Of a stretch of DNA of 55,700 bases, positions 27,805 to 36,642 are shown one piece after another. Source of the DNA: Candidatus Omnitrophota bacterium (lineage in GTDB: Bacteria > Omnitrophota > Gorgyraeia > Tantalellales > Tantalellaceae); NCBI GenBank assembly GCA_016783605.1, contig JADHWG010000006.1, positions 1 to 55,700 of the forward strand, written 5' to 3'. Below the pieces are notes generated by a model. The model saw nothing but the letters and a program-made list of their open reading frames with translations, was not told where the DNA came from and ran no database searches. Every line of letters starts with the position of its first letter. Within the stretch, counting starts at the first letter, position 1. A program made the translations under genes and the position numbers.

Positions 27805-28908
27805 TCAAACTATTGTTTTTTCCGTCGAGTTATCAAAAAAATGAACTTTACTCATATCAAAAACAATATCCATATCCTGATTTATTTCCGGATTCGCGTC
27901 TCCGGAAACTCGAGCGACCAATACGTTACTGCCGGTGTTCATATGTATATAAACGTCCGAACCCAAATGTTCAACCACCTCACACGTCATCGTGACCACA
28001 TTTTCCGGCGGAGCTTCGGAAACAAAAAGTTTATCATATATGTCTTCGGTACGAACACCGAGTATTACATCTTTTGACACATAATCCTCAAGCGGTTTAA
28101 ACATCTCTTCCACGATCCTCACGCGAAAATTACCTTCGTCAAAATACAATTTTTCGTCTTTTCGCATAATTCTTCCGTTTAAAAAATTCATCGGAGGTGC
28201 ACCGATAAAACTCGCGACAAACTTATTCAGCGGCCGATTGTACACATTGGTGGGAGTATCTATCTGTTGAACTATACCGTCTTTCATAACAACTATTCTG
28301 TCGCCCAAAGTCATAGCTTCAGTCTGATCGTGAGTGACATATATCATCGTCGCCTGCAGTTTTATGTGAAGCCTGTGAAGTTCCGTCCGCATCTGCACCC
28401 TCAGTTTCGCGTCAAGATTGCTGAGCGGCTCGTCAAACAGAAAAACCATTGGTTTACGAACGATAGCTCTTCCGACGGCAACTCTCTGCCTTTGTCCACC
28501 GGAAAGTTCTCTTGGTCTTCTCTTAAGCAGATTTTCCAATCCGAGAATACCCGCGGCTTCGGTCACTCTCGAATTTATCTCTTCTTTCGGATATTTTTTC
28601 AATTTCAATCCGAAAGCCATATTCTCATAAACCGTCATGTGAGGATAAAGCGCGTAATTCTGAAAAACCATGGCAATATCCCTGTCTTTCGGAGGAATGG
28701 AGTTAACTTTTCTGTCACCGATATACACATCTCCGCCGGAAATAGTTTCAAGACCCGCTATCAACCTCAAAGTCGTTGATTTGCCGCATCCGGAAGGTCC
28801 TACGAGCACAACAAATTCTTTGTTTTCCACACCGAAATTTACCTCGTTAACAGCAACCACTCCGCCGGGAAAAGTTTTAACTACATTCCTTAAACTTACT
28901 TGTGCCAT
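27805..28908 (-). CDS. MalK/UgpC/MsmX-family ABC transporter ATPase
   Basis: A 367-residue sugar-import ATPase. Walker A is GPSGCGKSTTLRLIAGLE (~38-55), the Q-loop is FQNYALYPHMTV, the signature is LSGGQRQRVAVGRAI (~135-149), Walker B is FLFDEPLSNLDAKLR, and the H-loop is YVTHDQTEAM. The C-terminal ~130 residues are a TOBE/MalK-type regulatory domain. No permease or binding protein is encoded in the window, so it may be a shared (MsmX-like) ATPase serving transporters elsewhere. It is followed closely by two diguanylate cyclases, an unusual partnership. Confidence 0.92.
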   Translation of the reverse strand: MAQVSLRNVVKTFPGGVVAVNEVNFGVENKEFVVLVGPSGCGKSTTLRLIAGLETISGGDVYIGDRKVNSIPPKDRDIAMVFQNYALYPHMTVYENMAFGLKLKKYPKEEINSRVTEAAGILGLENLLKRRPRELSGGQRQRVAVGRAIVRKPMVFLFDEPLSNLDAKLRVQMRTELHRLHIKLQATMIYVTHDQTEAMTLGDRIVVMKDGIVQQIDTPTNVYNRPLNKFVASFIGAPPMNFLNGRIMRKDEKLYFDEGNFRVRIVEEMFKPLEDYVSKDVILGVRTEDIYDKLFVSEAPPENVVTMTCEVVEHLGSDVYIHMNTGSNVLVARVSGDANPEINQDMDIVFDMSKVHFFDNSTEKTIV

Positions 28909-28981
28909 ACTGCCCCTTTAATATTAGTTGGAAACACCACTTCTATATACAACACCACAGCGTAAATGTCAATACCGATCG

Positions 28982-29080
28982 TGTTACAGGTTACAGGTTA
29001 CAGGTTTCAGGTTAAAAGCTTTGTTTAGCGTGAAACATGTAACATGTAACGTGTAACATGAACCAACCTCATAGGTTGAT
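28982..29080. repeat. Heptameric TTACAGG / GTAACAT tracts plus palindrome
   Basis: Four imperfect units of TTACAGG (28984-29012) are followed by ACATGTAACATGTAACGTGT (29035-29056) and the palindrome CAACCTCATAGGTTG (29064-29078). The tracts are inversely related (CCTGTAA / CATGTAAC) and could fold. They fill the gap between the ATPase and accD; no gene is seen. Confidence 0.6.
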
Positions 29081-29087
29081 CGATACC

Positions 29088-29957
29088 CTACGAACGTACA
29101 TTCTGGTTCGCCCCTACGTTCATCTGAAAATAGTCCATTAATTTGCAAAGTCTTTCTTTCAGGTCGTTCCTATGAACGATCATATCGATAAAACCGTGTT
29201 CCAGCAAAAATTCGGAACTTTGGAATCCCTTCGGAAGCTCTTGTTTTATCGTTTGCTGAATAACTCTGGGACCTGTAAACCCTATGAGCGCTTTAGGTTC
29301 CGCCAATATAATGTCGCCAAGCGAAGCGAAACTTGCCATAATACCGGCCATCGTGGGGTTGGTAAGGACTGAAATAAAAAGACCGCCCGCTTCATCGAAC
29401 CGCTTGAGCGCGGCGGAAGTTTTTGCCATCTGCATAAGAGAGATCAACCCTTCATACATCCTGGCTCCTCCACCGGAACCCGAAACGATTATTAACGGCA
29501 CTTTTTCTTTTTCGGCATGTTCGATAAGACGCGTGATCTTCTCTCCCACAACCGACCCCATCGATCCCATAATAAACCGTGAATCCGTAACAGCCAACGC
29601 GACTCTTTTTGAATCTATCTTTCCCTCTCCGACAACAGCCGCGTCTTTGAGACCGGTTAGTTTTTGGTCTTTTTTTATTTTCGTCGGATACTCACTCGGT
29701 CCCTTAAACTTCAAAGGATCCGCGCTTGTCATATCCTTGAACATTTCATCAAAGGTTCCCGGATCTAAAATGCTCTTTATACGTTCGTAAGCGCTCAGGC
29801 GAAAATGATAATCGCATTTGGGACAGATCTTATTATTGGCTTCCAACGTCTTGGTATAAAGCATCTCCTCGCACCCGGGACATTTGGTCCAAAGTCCTCC
29901 GGGTCTTTCTTTCTTTCTATCTTTATCGAATTTTGGTTTTTTTGAAAAAAATCCCAT
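29088..29957 (-). CDS. accD: Acetyl-CoA carboxylase carboxyltransferase subunit beta
   Basis: A 289-residue subunit that, with AccA, moves the carboxyl group from biotin to acetyl-CoA in fatty acid synthesis. The N-terminal zinc ribbon CPGCEEML...CPKCDYH (~28-52) is followed by the crotonase-like carboxyltransferase core with SGSGGARMYEGLISLMQMAK (~160-179) and PTMAGIMASFASLGD (~200). The last residues (GANQNVRS) are atypical: the DNA there is a repeat, CGTAGGGGCGAACCAGAATG, and the stop TAG lies in a following GTAGGG. So the native C-terminus was probably replaced. It is downstream of the DUF1015 gene (45-base gap). Confidence 0.95.
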   Translation of the reverse strand: MGFFSKKPKFDKDRKKERPGGLWTKCPGCEEMLYTKTLEANNKICPKCDYHFRLSAYERIKSILDPGTFDEMFKDMTSADPLKFKGPSEYPTKIKKDQKLTGLKDAAVVGEGKIDSKRVALAVTDSRFIMGSMGSVVGEKITRLIEHAEKEKVPLIIVSGSGGGARMYEGLISLMQMAKTSAALKRFDEAGGLFISVLTNPTMAGIMASFASLGDIILAEPKALIGFTGPRVIQQTIKQELPKGFQSSEFLLEHGFIDMIVHRNDLKERLCKLMDYFQMNVGANQNVRS

Positions 29958-30002
29958 AATTTTGCGTATGCCATTCCCGTGGAGGCGGGAACCTCTTCCC
30001 GG

Positions 30003-31295
30003 TTATTGTTCACACGTAAATTTGTTTATCACCAGTCCCGTCAGCAATTTCGGATAAAAATATGTAGACTTTTGCGGCATCATTTCTCCGAGTTCCGCGA
30101 CAGCCTTAAGTTGTTCCAGACGCGTGGGTCTTAAGAAAAACGCCGCGTTATGACTTCCGTCTTTCACAATGGCAACAGCATCTTCCGCGCGCCTGAGGTA
30201 AGCAACATTTCCTTCGGTGCCTTTAACGGCCAATATTTTATCCAAAACCGCCGAATGCAAAATGCTTACATCCAAACTTTTCCACTGGACCGATCTATCT
30301 TCACTGATAAGCTCTATTAGTTTCTCATTATCTTTTGATTCCATGAACAAATATTTTTCGCCGTTAAAAAAACCGAACGCGTAATCCTTAAAAGCACCGC
30401 CCTTAAGCTTCTCAGCTAGATCGGTAAGATCACAACATTCGGAAACTGAAAAATATTCGTTTAATTTTGATCTGATCTCATTTTCATCGATCTCAGGCAT
30501 CGATTTTATAATTCTGTGCGTGGCAAAAACCGTCAGGGCCTCCTGAACGGATAGATCTGAAAAATACATCATTATATAATCGGCACACCCGTCATATCCC
30601 GGAGAATTCCTTTTGAGATCTCTATACGCTTTCGCGACTTCATACCTGTGATGCCCGTCGGCGATAAACACTTTTTTGTCCGCCATTTCGGAACAGATCG
30701 CGTTCACCGTCTCTTCGCGCCCGAGACGCCAAAACTTATGCCCGACACCGTCAACTTGAATATCGATGACGGGTTCCGCTGAGATCATTTCTTTTTTTAA
30801 CATTTCCGTTACGCGTCGGGCGCCATCGTATAAACTGAATATCGAACTCAAATTACCACGAACCTCTTTGATCAAATTCATTCGGTCCGCTTTAGGTTTA
30901 GCCAATGTATACTCATGAGGCAATACCTCATCACCTTCGGCTTCGCCGATCTTCATAAGAGCAAAAAAACCGATTCGCTCTCGCCTTTTACCATCGACCT
31001 TATACTCTTGAGAATATATATAAAACGCTTTCTTTTCATCCCGCGCCAGCACACCTTCGGTTTCCCATTTCTCTAAAGCCTCGCTCGCGCGAGTGTATTT
31101 ATTACACTCTGGAGAATCTCCCTCGGCGGACTTGGACAGAATAAGCCTGACAATGTTATAACCGCTCTTCGAATACAGCTCATCCCGCTCTTCCGGCGAT
31201 ATCACGTCATATGGAGGCGCGACAACCTTCGAATAATCATTGCCGATCTTTTCCGAATCGTATATCAATCCCTTGAAAGGTATTATTTCCGCCAT
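30003..31295 (-). CDS. DUF1015 family protein
   Basis: A 430-residue member of the DUF1015 family, unrelated to any enzyme class I can name safely. It shows the family hallmarks: IPFKGLIYDSEKIG near the start, VVAPPYDVISPEERDELY (~25-42), LPHEYTLAKPKADRMNLI (~120), FIADGHHRYEVAKAYRD (~215-231) with the His-rich ADGHHR core, and MYFSDLSVQEALTVFATHRI. The length matches the family. DUF1015 genes often neighbour serine/glycine metabolism genes; here it precedes accD. Its first 13 bases overlap the end of the VanZ-like gene, so the two are probably co-translated. Confidence 0.9.
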   Translation of the reverse strand: MAEIIPFKGLIYDSEKIGNDYSKVVAPPYDVISPEERDELYSKSGYNIVRLILSKSAEGDSPECNKYTRASEALEKWETEGVLARDEKKAFYIYSQEYKVDGKRRERIGFFALMKIGEAEGDEVLPHEYTLAKPKADRMNLIKEVRGNLSSIFSLYDGARRVTEMLKKEMISAEPVIDIQVDGVGHKFWRLGREETVNAICSEMADKKVFIADGHHRYEVAKAYRDLKRNSPGYDGCADYIMMYFSDLSVQEALTVFATHRIIKSMPEIDENEIRSKLNEYFSVSECCDLTDLAEKLKGGAFKDYAFGFFNGEKYLFMESKDNEKLIELISEDRSVQWKSLDVSILHSAVLDKILAVKGTEGNVAYLRRAEDAVAIVKDGSHNAAFFLRPTRLEQLKAVAELGEMMPQKSTYFYPKLLTGLVINKFTCEQ

Positions 31296-31684
31296 AGCAC
31301 GAATCTTCCCACTGTTATTCCGAAAACAACTCCGGCAAAATTAAAAAAAATGTCCCACGCGCTTGCGTCTCTCGATGGAACAAGACATTGGATCAATTCC
31401 ATTAAAATACCATATCCACCGGTCAATATCAACGTAAATAAAACTATTTTCCTCCTTAAAAACCCATCCGCGCGCAAAAAACCTCTTAAGATCAATATCG
31501 CCAAAACCGCGTACACGACAAAATGCGCCGCGGAATCAATATGGCTCACCTTGACGGTGGGAATACTCTCTGAAGGCAATATTGCCAGCGCAAAAATTAT
31601 ACCCGCCCAAACAACGCTCGGTATCCATTCAAATATCCGACCCCTGCTCGAGTTATTTTTGGGGATTTGATTCACAGCACGCAC
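31283..31684 (-). CDS. VanZ-like membrane protein
   Basis: A 133-residue integral membrane protein with about four hydrophobic helices (WIPSVVWAGIIFALAILP, AAHFVVYAVLAILILRGFL, KIVLFTLILTGGYGILMEL, FFNFAGVVFGITVGRFVL). IDSAAHFVVYAVLA and ELIQCLVPSRDASAWDIFFN are the VanZ-family core. The family is named for teicoplanin resistance, but most members have no known function. The frame starts with GTG at 31684 and overlaps the FmdB-type gene end by 32 bases and the DUF1015 gene by 13, so the first codons are uncertain. Confidence 0.85.
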   Translation of the reverse strand: MRAVNQIPKNNSSRGRIFEWIPSVVWAGIIFALAILPSESIPTVKVSHIDSAAHFVVYAVLAILILRGFLRADGFLRRKIVLFTLILTGGYGILMELIQCLVPSRDASAWDIFFNFAGVVFGITVGRFVLWRK

Positions 31685-31916
31685 ACTTTTCCGTTTTTCC
31701 GCATGGAGCGGGTTTATTTTCTTTTTTTTCGGGTGATTTTTTATAATCGGTCTGATAAAATCCTTTGCCTTTAAAAATTATACCCGCCCCGGCACTGATC
31801 AGCCTTCGCGCCGCGCCGCCGCACTTAGGACAATCTTTTAGAGTGCTGTCGGTAATATTCTGCATCACTTCAAACTGATTTTTGCAATCCCCGCATTCAT
31901 ATTCATACGTAGGCAT
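31653..31916 (-). CDS. FmdB-type zinc-ribbon protein
   Basis: A small 87-residue protein beginning MPTYEYECGDCKNQFEVMQ, with a second pair DCPKCGG (~35) forming a four-Cys zinc ribbon, then SAGAGIIFKGKGFYQTDY (~48-65). This is the FmdB/CxxC regulatory family signature. A C-terminal Cys-rich tail (PCGKTEKCACC) is unusual and could bind more metal. ATG at 31916 is chosen because CCGGAGGAG precedes it at 6-8 bases and the longer frame runs through a repeat. Its 3' end overlaps the VanZ-like gene by 32 bases. Confidence 0.9.
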   Translation of the reverse strand: MPTYEYECGDCKNQFEVMQNITDSTLKDCPKCGGAARRLISAGAGIIFKGKGFYQTDYKKSPEKKENKPAPCGKTEKCACCESNPQK

Positions 31917-31975
31917 TCTTATCTCCTCCGGATTACTTTGTTGGCTCGTTAATAGTTGGCTAGTTGATAGTTCAT

Positions 31976-32001
31976 AAGGGCACGGCATGCCGGCGCCCTT
32001 C
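31976..32001. repeat. REP hairpin at the 3' edge of the RAYT gene
   Basis: AGGGCACGGCATGCC-GGCGCCCT is a slightly decayed copy of the GGGCACGGCATGCCGTGCCC palindrome. It touches the TGA (32000-32002) of the transposase gene. An equivalent copy borders the RAYT relic at 41160-41185. Confidence 0.75.
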
Positions 32002-32554
32002 ATGTTCCACAATCAACTTGCGCGTAATATTCGTCTTCTTCCCATTTGGCGGGATTATAAACAATGTATTCTCGAACACGGTTTAAATCGGGTTCATTAC
32101 GAATAACATGTTCGTAAAAATTGCGTTGCCAAAGACGGGCACCGGGGGTATTACGCATCGCATTGATTTGTTTGGTTGAACCATATTTAAAATATGCAAC
32201 AATTTGACCCAACGTAGGGGCGCGGTTTCCGCGCCCTTTTCCCGCCGTTTCATTATCAGGGCGGGGAAACCCCGCCCCTACGTTATTATCGTCATTTTCA
32301 CCACCGATCACAATTATGCCATGCATGTGGTTCGGCATTACGATGTGTTCATCCAATTCAACATGTGGGAAATGTTCGGGTATTTCATTCCAACATTTAT
32401 CAACAATTTTTCCACAATCACTTAAAAACATTTCACCATTTTTCACAACGCCGAATATGCATTTATCACCATGCGCGCAAATCGACACATCATACCCGCC
32501 TGTTTGCGCGTAATCATAATCTTTCAATCGGATTGATTTCCTATCCCCCGGCAT
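32000..32554 (-). CDS. REP-associated tyrosine transposase (RAYT, Y1/HUH type)
   Basis: A 184-residue single-strand transposase of the IS200/Y1 superfamily that cuts and joins REP hairpins. The start is MPGDRKSIRLKDYDYAQTGG; the HUH-type motif is HIVMPNHMHGIIVIG (~69-83); the C-terminal helix has RVREYIVYNPAKW (~160-172), whose tyrosine is the likely nucleophile. Residues ~90-115 ([22 protein letters not shown]) are a translated REPIN (DNA 32212-32286) inserted in frame between conserved parts. REP hairpins flank the gene on both sides (31976-32001, 32593-32699). It is plausibly the driver of the window's repeat spread. Whether it is still active with the insertion is uncertain. Confidence 0.88.
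   Translation of the reverse strand: MPGDRKSIRLKDYDYAQTGGYDVSICAHGDKCIFGVVKNGEMFLSDCGKIVDKCWNEIPEHFPHVELDEHIVMPNHMHGIIVIGGENDDNNVGAGFPRPDNETAGKGRGNRAPTLGQIVAYFKYGSTKQINAMRNTPGARLWQRNFYEHVIRNEPDLNRVREYIVYNPAKWEEDEYYAQVDCGT
32212..32286. repeat. REPIN inside the RAYT coding sequence
   Basis: CGTAGGGGCGCGGTTTCCGC (from 32214) and GCGGGGAAACCCCGCCCC-TACG (to 32283) are inverted REP arms joined by TTTTCCCGCCGTTTCATTATCAG. The structure is almost the same as at 32639-32699 and, in its centre, 40175-40246. It is read in frame by the transposase gene. Confidence 0.85.
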
Positions 32555-32592
32555 AACACCAACCTTTAATCACCAATCATACGCCATTTTCG

Positions 32593-32699
32593 TAGGAGCA
32601 CGGCACACCGTGACCTTCATTGCAAAACAACACCGATCTCGTAGGGGCGCGGTTCCCGCGCCCTTTTCCCGATTAGGGCGGGGAAACCCCGCCCCTACG
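32593..32699. repeat. REP and REPIN between RAYT and dnaJ
   Basis: A decayed REP (CGTAGGAGCACGGCACACCG, from 32590) is followed by a full REPIN: CGTAGGGGCGCGGTTCCCGC (from 32639) and GGCGGGGAAACCCCGCCCC-TACG (to 32699). The TAG at 32695-32697 (minus strand) is the dnaJ stop codon. Confidence 0.85.
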
Positions 32700-33816
32700 T
32701 AAACATTCCTTTCATTTTATCTACAAAACCTTTTTCTCCGGGAGCCGGTTTTTTTCCTAAACTTTCTTCGAATTCTTTTAATATTTTCTTTTGCCGAGCA
32801 TTAAGTTTTTTTGGAATGTTCACTTTCACTTTAACATGCTGATCACCTTTTGATGATGAATCCAATCGCTGGATACCTTTACCTCTAAGCCGAAAAACAT
32901 AACCGCTTCGAGTACCGGCCGGAATGGAAACAGCGACATCCCCGTAAAGTCCGGGAACCGTGATGTCATCGCCTAAAGTGAGCTGAGCGAAAGAAACTGA
33001 AATTTCACAGCCGACATCAATCCCTCGTCTTGAAAAAAACTTGTGAGGCTTAACCTGGATCGAGATATAGAGATCCCCGGGAGGAGCTCCGTTTAGCCCC
33101 GATTCTCCCTCACCGGAAAGACGCAGTTTTATTCCGGAATCCACTCCTTTTGGAATGGTCGCGGTAATTTTCTTCGTAACTTCTTTTCTTCCGGTACCTC
33201 CGCATTCCAAACACGGCTCTTTTATTGCCTCTCCCGCGCCGCCGCAAGCGGAACACGTTCGCGCGATACTGAAAAATCCGCCGGATTGCCTGACTTCGCC
33301 GCTGCCGCCGCACGTCGCGCAAGTAACTTTACTCGTTCCCGGTTTCGCGCCGGTTCCACTGCAATGCGAACAAGTATCATATTTACGCACCTTTATCTGT
33401 TTTGACACGCCTGTAACCGCTTCAAAAAAATCGATCTTGATCCGATATTCCAAATCACGCCCTCTCCGCGCGCCGCCGGCGGAAGACGTCCCGCCGAATC
33501 CAAAAATGCCTTCAAAAATATTACCGAAAGCTCCGCCGAACACTTCCCTAAAAATGTCCGATGGGTCGTGAAACCCTCCGCCTCCGGCACCGTATTGAAA
33601 GGCGGCTTCTCCGAACTGATCATACTGCCTTCTTTTGTCCGGGTCACTGAGCGCCTCATACGCGTGAGAAATTTCTTTAAATTTCTCCTCAGCTTCCTTA
33701 TTCCCCGGATTTTTATCCGGATGATACTTGACAGCAAGCTTTCGATAAGCCTTTTTCATCTCATCCGCCGAAGCGCTTCTGGACACGCCCAATAATTCGT
33801 AATAGTCTTTGCTCAT
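32695..33816 (-). CDS. dnaJ: Chaperone DnaJ
   Basis: A 373-residue Hsp40 co-chaperone that stimulates DnaK ATPase and presents unfolded substrates. The J-domain (1-70) has [10 protein letters not shown] with the HPD triad; the G/F region spans ~72-125; the zinc domain has four CxxCxGxG repeats ([32 protein letters not shown], ~148-215); the C-terminal substrate domain follows. Length is canonical. The final Thr codon and the TAG stop are supplied by the REPIN arm at 32693-32699, so the insertion sits exactly at the gene's end. It lies downstream of dnaK, separated by a 290-base repeat-bearing gap. Confidence 0.96.
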   Translation of the reverse strand: MSKDYYELLGVSRSASADEMKKAYRKLAVKYHPDKNPGNKEAEEKFKEISHAYEALSDPDKRRQYDQFGEAAFQYGAGGGGFHDPSDIFREVFGGAFGNIFEGIFGFGGTSSAGGARRGRDLEYRIKIDFFEAVTGVSKQIKVRKYDTCSHCSGTGAKPGTSKVTCATCGGSGEVRQSGGFFSIARTCSACGGAGEAIKEPCLECGGTGRKEVTKKITATIPKGVDSGIKLRLSGEGESGLNGAPPGDLYISIQVKPHKFFSRRGIDVGCEISVSFAQLTLGDDITVPGLYGDVAVSIPAGTRSGYVFRLRGKGIQRLDSSSKGDQHVKVKVNIPKKLNARQKKILKEFEESLGKKPAPGEKGFVDKMKGMFT

Positions 33817-33896
33817 GGTTTTTGTTGGTTCGTTAATCGCTAGTTTGTTGATTGTTTAATGTGCTACACGCCACATGCTTCACGTTTTTAATTGTC

Positions 33897-34026
33897 ATCG
33901 TGGGGCTCCCCCAAAAATGTCATCCTCGCGAACGCGGGGATCTATAAGTCTAAGAGACACACTATATTACAGATCCCCGCGTTCGCGAGGATGACAGAAA
34001 AAGGTGTTTTGCGACAGACCCATCAT
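33897..34026. repeat. TGTCATCCTCGCGAACGCGG inverted-repeat element
   Basis: TGTCATCCTCGCGAACGCGG (from 33918) and CCGCGTTCGCGAGGATGACA (to 33991) form a long hairpin around a ~40-base centre with GGATCTATAA/TTACAGATCC. The right outer end GGTGTTTTGCGACAGACCC mirrors the GTCTGTCGCAAAACATC end of the element at 149-385. A CCACCTACGAGGTG palindrome (34027-34040) and a GGGACAGGCAGGCCTGTCCC palindrome (34080-34099) follow. No gene lies in the dnaJ-dnaK gap. Confidence 0.8.
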
Positions 34027-34106
34027 TCCACCTACGAGGTGAAAATGGTTTTCGATTAATTAATGAATGTACGGTAAAGGGACAGGCAGGCCTGTCCCCT
34101 ACGAAT

Positions 34107-36056
34107 TTAGTTCTTATCTTTGTCTTTATCGTCGTCGACTTTGTAGTCGGCGTCTACTACGTCTTCTTCTTCTTTCTTTTTTTCTTCTCCGCCCGCGCCC
34201 GGAGCCTGTTCGGCGCCGGCGCCAGCGGCACCTTCGGCGGAAGCTTTGGCTTGCGCGGCTTTATAAACTTCTTCCGACAATTTGTGACTGGCTTTCTGAA
34301 GTTCTTCCTGCGCTTTTTTGATCGCGTCTATGTTTTCTGAAGTTAACGCTTTTTTTGCCCCTTCGGCGGCTTCGGTTATTTTCTTTTTATCATCATCGGA
34401 AACTTTGTCTCCATAATCCTTAACCGCTTTCTCGGTCGCGTATATCAAGCTGTCCAGCATGTTGCGCGCTTCAATAAGCTCTTTCTTTTTCTTATCTTCC
34501 GCTTCATGATCCTTCGCTTCTTGTTTCATGCGCTCTATATCTTCTTTCGACAAGCCGCTTGATGATTCAATACGGATCGACTGTTCTTTTCCCGTAGCTT
34601 TATCTTTCGCCGAAACGTGCACGATACCGTTGGCATCAATATCAAACGACACTTCTATCTGAGGAATGCCTCTTGGCGCCGGAGGGATCCCGATAAGGTC
34701 AAATTTTCCAAGCGTCCTGTTTCCGGAAGCCATTTCTCTTTCCCCTTGCAGAACGTGAATTGAAACCGCGGTTTGATTATCCGCCGCGGTTGAAAACACC
34801 TGGCTCTTTTTTGTGGGTATGGTGGTATTCTTCTCGATAAGTCTTGTCATAACGCTACCCAGGGTTTCTATCCCCAAAGATAACGGCGTAACGTCAAGAA
34901 GAACAACATCCGAAAGACCTTCATCACCACTCAAAACGCCTCCCTGTATCGCGGCGCCCACCGCGACAACTTCATCGGGATTGACTCCTTTATGCGGTTC
35001 TTTGCCGAATACTTCTTTGACCGTTTCCTGAACTTTTGGCATACGCGTTTGTCCGCCAACAAGAATGATCTCGTCAATGTCTCCGGCGGAATACCCGGCG
35101 TCCTTAAGCGCGTTATAGCACGGCGTTTTCGTTCTTTCAACAAGCGAATCCACGAGTTGTTCAAGTTTCGCGCGGGTTAAAGTCATAGTCAAATGTTTTG
35201 GCCCGGAAGAATCCGCCGTAATGAACGGAAGATTTATCTCCGTCTGCAAATTGGAAGAAAGCTCACATTTTGCCTTCTCCGCCCCTTCTTTAAGCCGCTG
35301 AAGCGCCATTTTGTCATTACGAAGATCTATTCCGTTATCTTTCTTAAACTCTTCCGCGATCCAATTCATAACTTCCTGATCAAAGTTGTCTCCGCCCAAA
35401 TGCGTATCACCATTTGTGGCTTTAACTTCAAAAACGCCTTCTCCAACATCAAGAATGGAAATATCGAACGTGCCTCCGCCAAGATCAAATATTGCTATCT
35501 TCTCATTTTTCTTCTTCTCAAGCCCATATGCCAAACTCGCGGCAGTCGGTTCGTTGATAATTCTTAAAACTTTAAGTCCCGCGATCTCACCCGCGTCTTT
35601 GGTTGCCTGCCGCTGTGAATCGTTAAAATACGCGGGAACCGTTATAACGGCTTCGGCAACTTTCTCGCCCAAATAATCTTCCGCCGTCTGTTTCATTTTC
35701 TGCAATATCATCGCGGAGATCTGAGGAGGTGTGTATTTTTTACCGAACGCGTCCACAACAACGTTTCCGGAAGAATCTTCATCCACTTTATAAGGAACTA
35801 TCTTTTCTTCCTCGGCAACTTCGGAATGTTTTCGTCCCATAAAACGCTTAATGCTGAATATCGTGTTATCCGAATTTGTAACAGCCTGACGTTTAGCCGG
35901 CTGACCGACGAGTTTCTCTCCGGTTTTTGTGAAAGCAACCACACTCGGGGTGGTTCTTGTCCCTTCCGCGTTTTGTATAACTTTCGGTTTTTTACCTTCC
36001 ATTACCGCCACACAAGAATTAGTAGTTCCCAAATCAATTCCAATGATCTTTCCCAT
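34107..36056 (-). CDS. dnaK: Chaperone DnaK (Hsp70)
   Basis: A 649-residue ATP-dependent chaperone. It begins [20 protein letters not shown] (phosphate-1 motif); [14 protein letters not shown] (~195), the hinge [11 protein letters not shown] (~340) and linker [13 protein letters not shown] (~390) are intact, followed by the substrate domain and a helical lid. The C-terminus is acidic with repeated Asp-Lys ([16 protein letters not shown]), like the EEVD-like tails of bacterial DnaK. It lies in hrcA-grpE-dnaK-dnaJ order 49 bases after grpE and is controlled by the CIRCE at 37744-37770. Confidence 0.98.
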   Translation of the reverse strand: MGKIIGIDLGTTNSCVAVMEGKKPKVIQNAEGTRTTPSVVAFTKTGEKLVGQPAKRQAVTNSDNTIFSIKRFMGRKHSEVAEEEKIVPYKVDEDSSGNVVVDAFGKKYTPPQISAMILQKMKQTAEDYLGEKVAEAVITVPAYFNDSQRQATKDAGEIAGLKVLRIINEPTAASLAYGLEKKKNEKIAIFDLGGGTFDISILDVGEGVFEVKATNGDTHLGGDNFDQEVMNWIAEEFKKDNGIDLRNDKMALQRLKEGAEKAKCELSSNLQTEINLPFITADSSGPKHLTMTLTRAKLEQLVDSLVERTKTPCYNALKDAGYSAGDIDEIILVGGQTRMPKVQETVKEVFGKEPHKGVNPDEVVAVGAAIQGGVLSGDEGLSDVVLLDVTPLSLGIETLGSVMTRLIEKNTTIPTKKSQVFSTAADNQTAVSIHVLQGEREMASGNRTLGKFDLIGIPPAPRGIPQIEVSFDIDANGIVHVSAKDKATGKEQSIRIESSSGLSKEDIERMKQEAKDHEAEDKKKKELIEARNMLDSLIYATEKAVKDYGDKVSDDDKKKITEAAEGAKKALTSENIDAIKKAQEELQKASHKLSEEVYKAAQAKASAEGAAGAGAEQAPGAGGEEKKKEEEDVVDADYKVDDDKDKDKN

Positions 36057-36105
36057 TTTTCTCTCCTCCCTTTGATAACTTTAACTTTAAAATTTGTCTC
36101 AATTC

Positions 36106-36633
36106 CTATACGTCCGAATCAACATTCTTTGCCACTTTCACCTGCGCCGGGCGCAAAAGACGTCCGTTCAGCGTATATCCGGCTCTAACTTCCTCAAGTA
36201 TAATTCCGTCCGGATGCTCTTTTGTCGGTTCGGCAAATACCGCTTCATGAAAATTCGGATCAAATTCTTTTCCTTCCGTTTCTATCTTTTCCACACCGCG
36301 CTCTTCAAGAACTTTATGAAACTCTTTTTGAACAAGTTTGATCCCGTCCATAACCGCGGCTTTATCTTTCGCGGTTTCCATCGCGGCAAGCGCCATATCA
36401 AAATTGTCGACGATAGGAAAAAGCTGAGCGATTATATCTTCGTTGGCGAACTTTCTATGTTCAGTTTTTTCTTTCTCCATTCTTTTGAGCGTATTTTCAT
36501 ATTCCGCGTGAACTTTAAGCCACTTATTATGGCAAACCTCCCGTTCTGCCGCTTTTCGTTCCAATTCTTTTAAATCTTCTTCCGAAACTTTAACCATAAC
36601 TTTCTTTTTCTTTGCTTGATTTTTGTCTTTCAT
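36106..36633 (-). CDS. grpE: Nucleotide exchange factor GrpE
   Basis: A 175-residue dimeric cofactor releasing ADP from DnaK. A lysine- and glutamate-rich coiled N-terminal half (VSEEDLKELERKAAEREV... ENTLKRMEKEKTE) precedes the beta domain with LIPIVDNFDMAL-type FPIVDNFDMALAAM (~75-88), FHKVLEERGVEKI and FDPNFHEAVFAEP (~128-140), then VRAGYTLNGRLLRPAQVKVAK. The length is normal. It lies 9 bases after hrcA and is in the same operon as dnaK. Confidence 0.96.
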   Translation of the reverse strand: MKDKNQAKKKKVMVKVSEEDLKELERKAAEREVCHNKWLKVHAEYENTLKRMEKEKTEHRKFANEDIIAQLFPIVDNFDMALAAMETAKDKAAVMDGIKLVQKEFHKVLEERGVEKIETEGKEFDPNFHEAVFAEPTKEHPDGIILEEVRAGYTLNGRLLRPAQVKVAKNVDSDV

Positions 36634-36642
36634 TAGTTTCTC

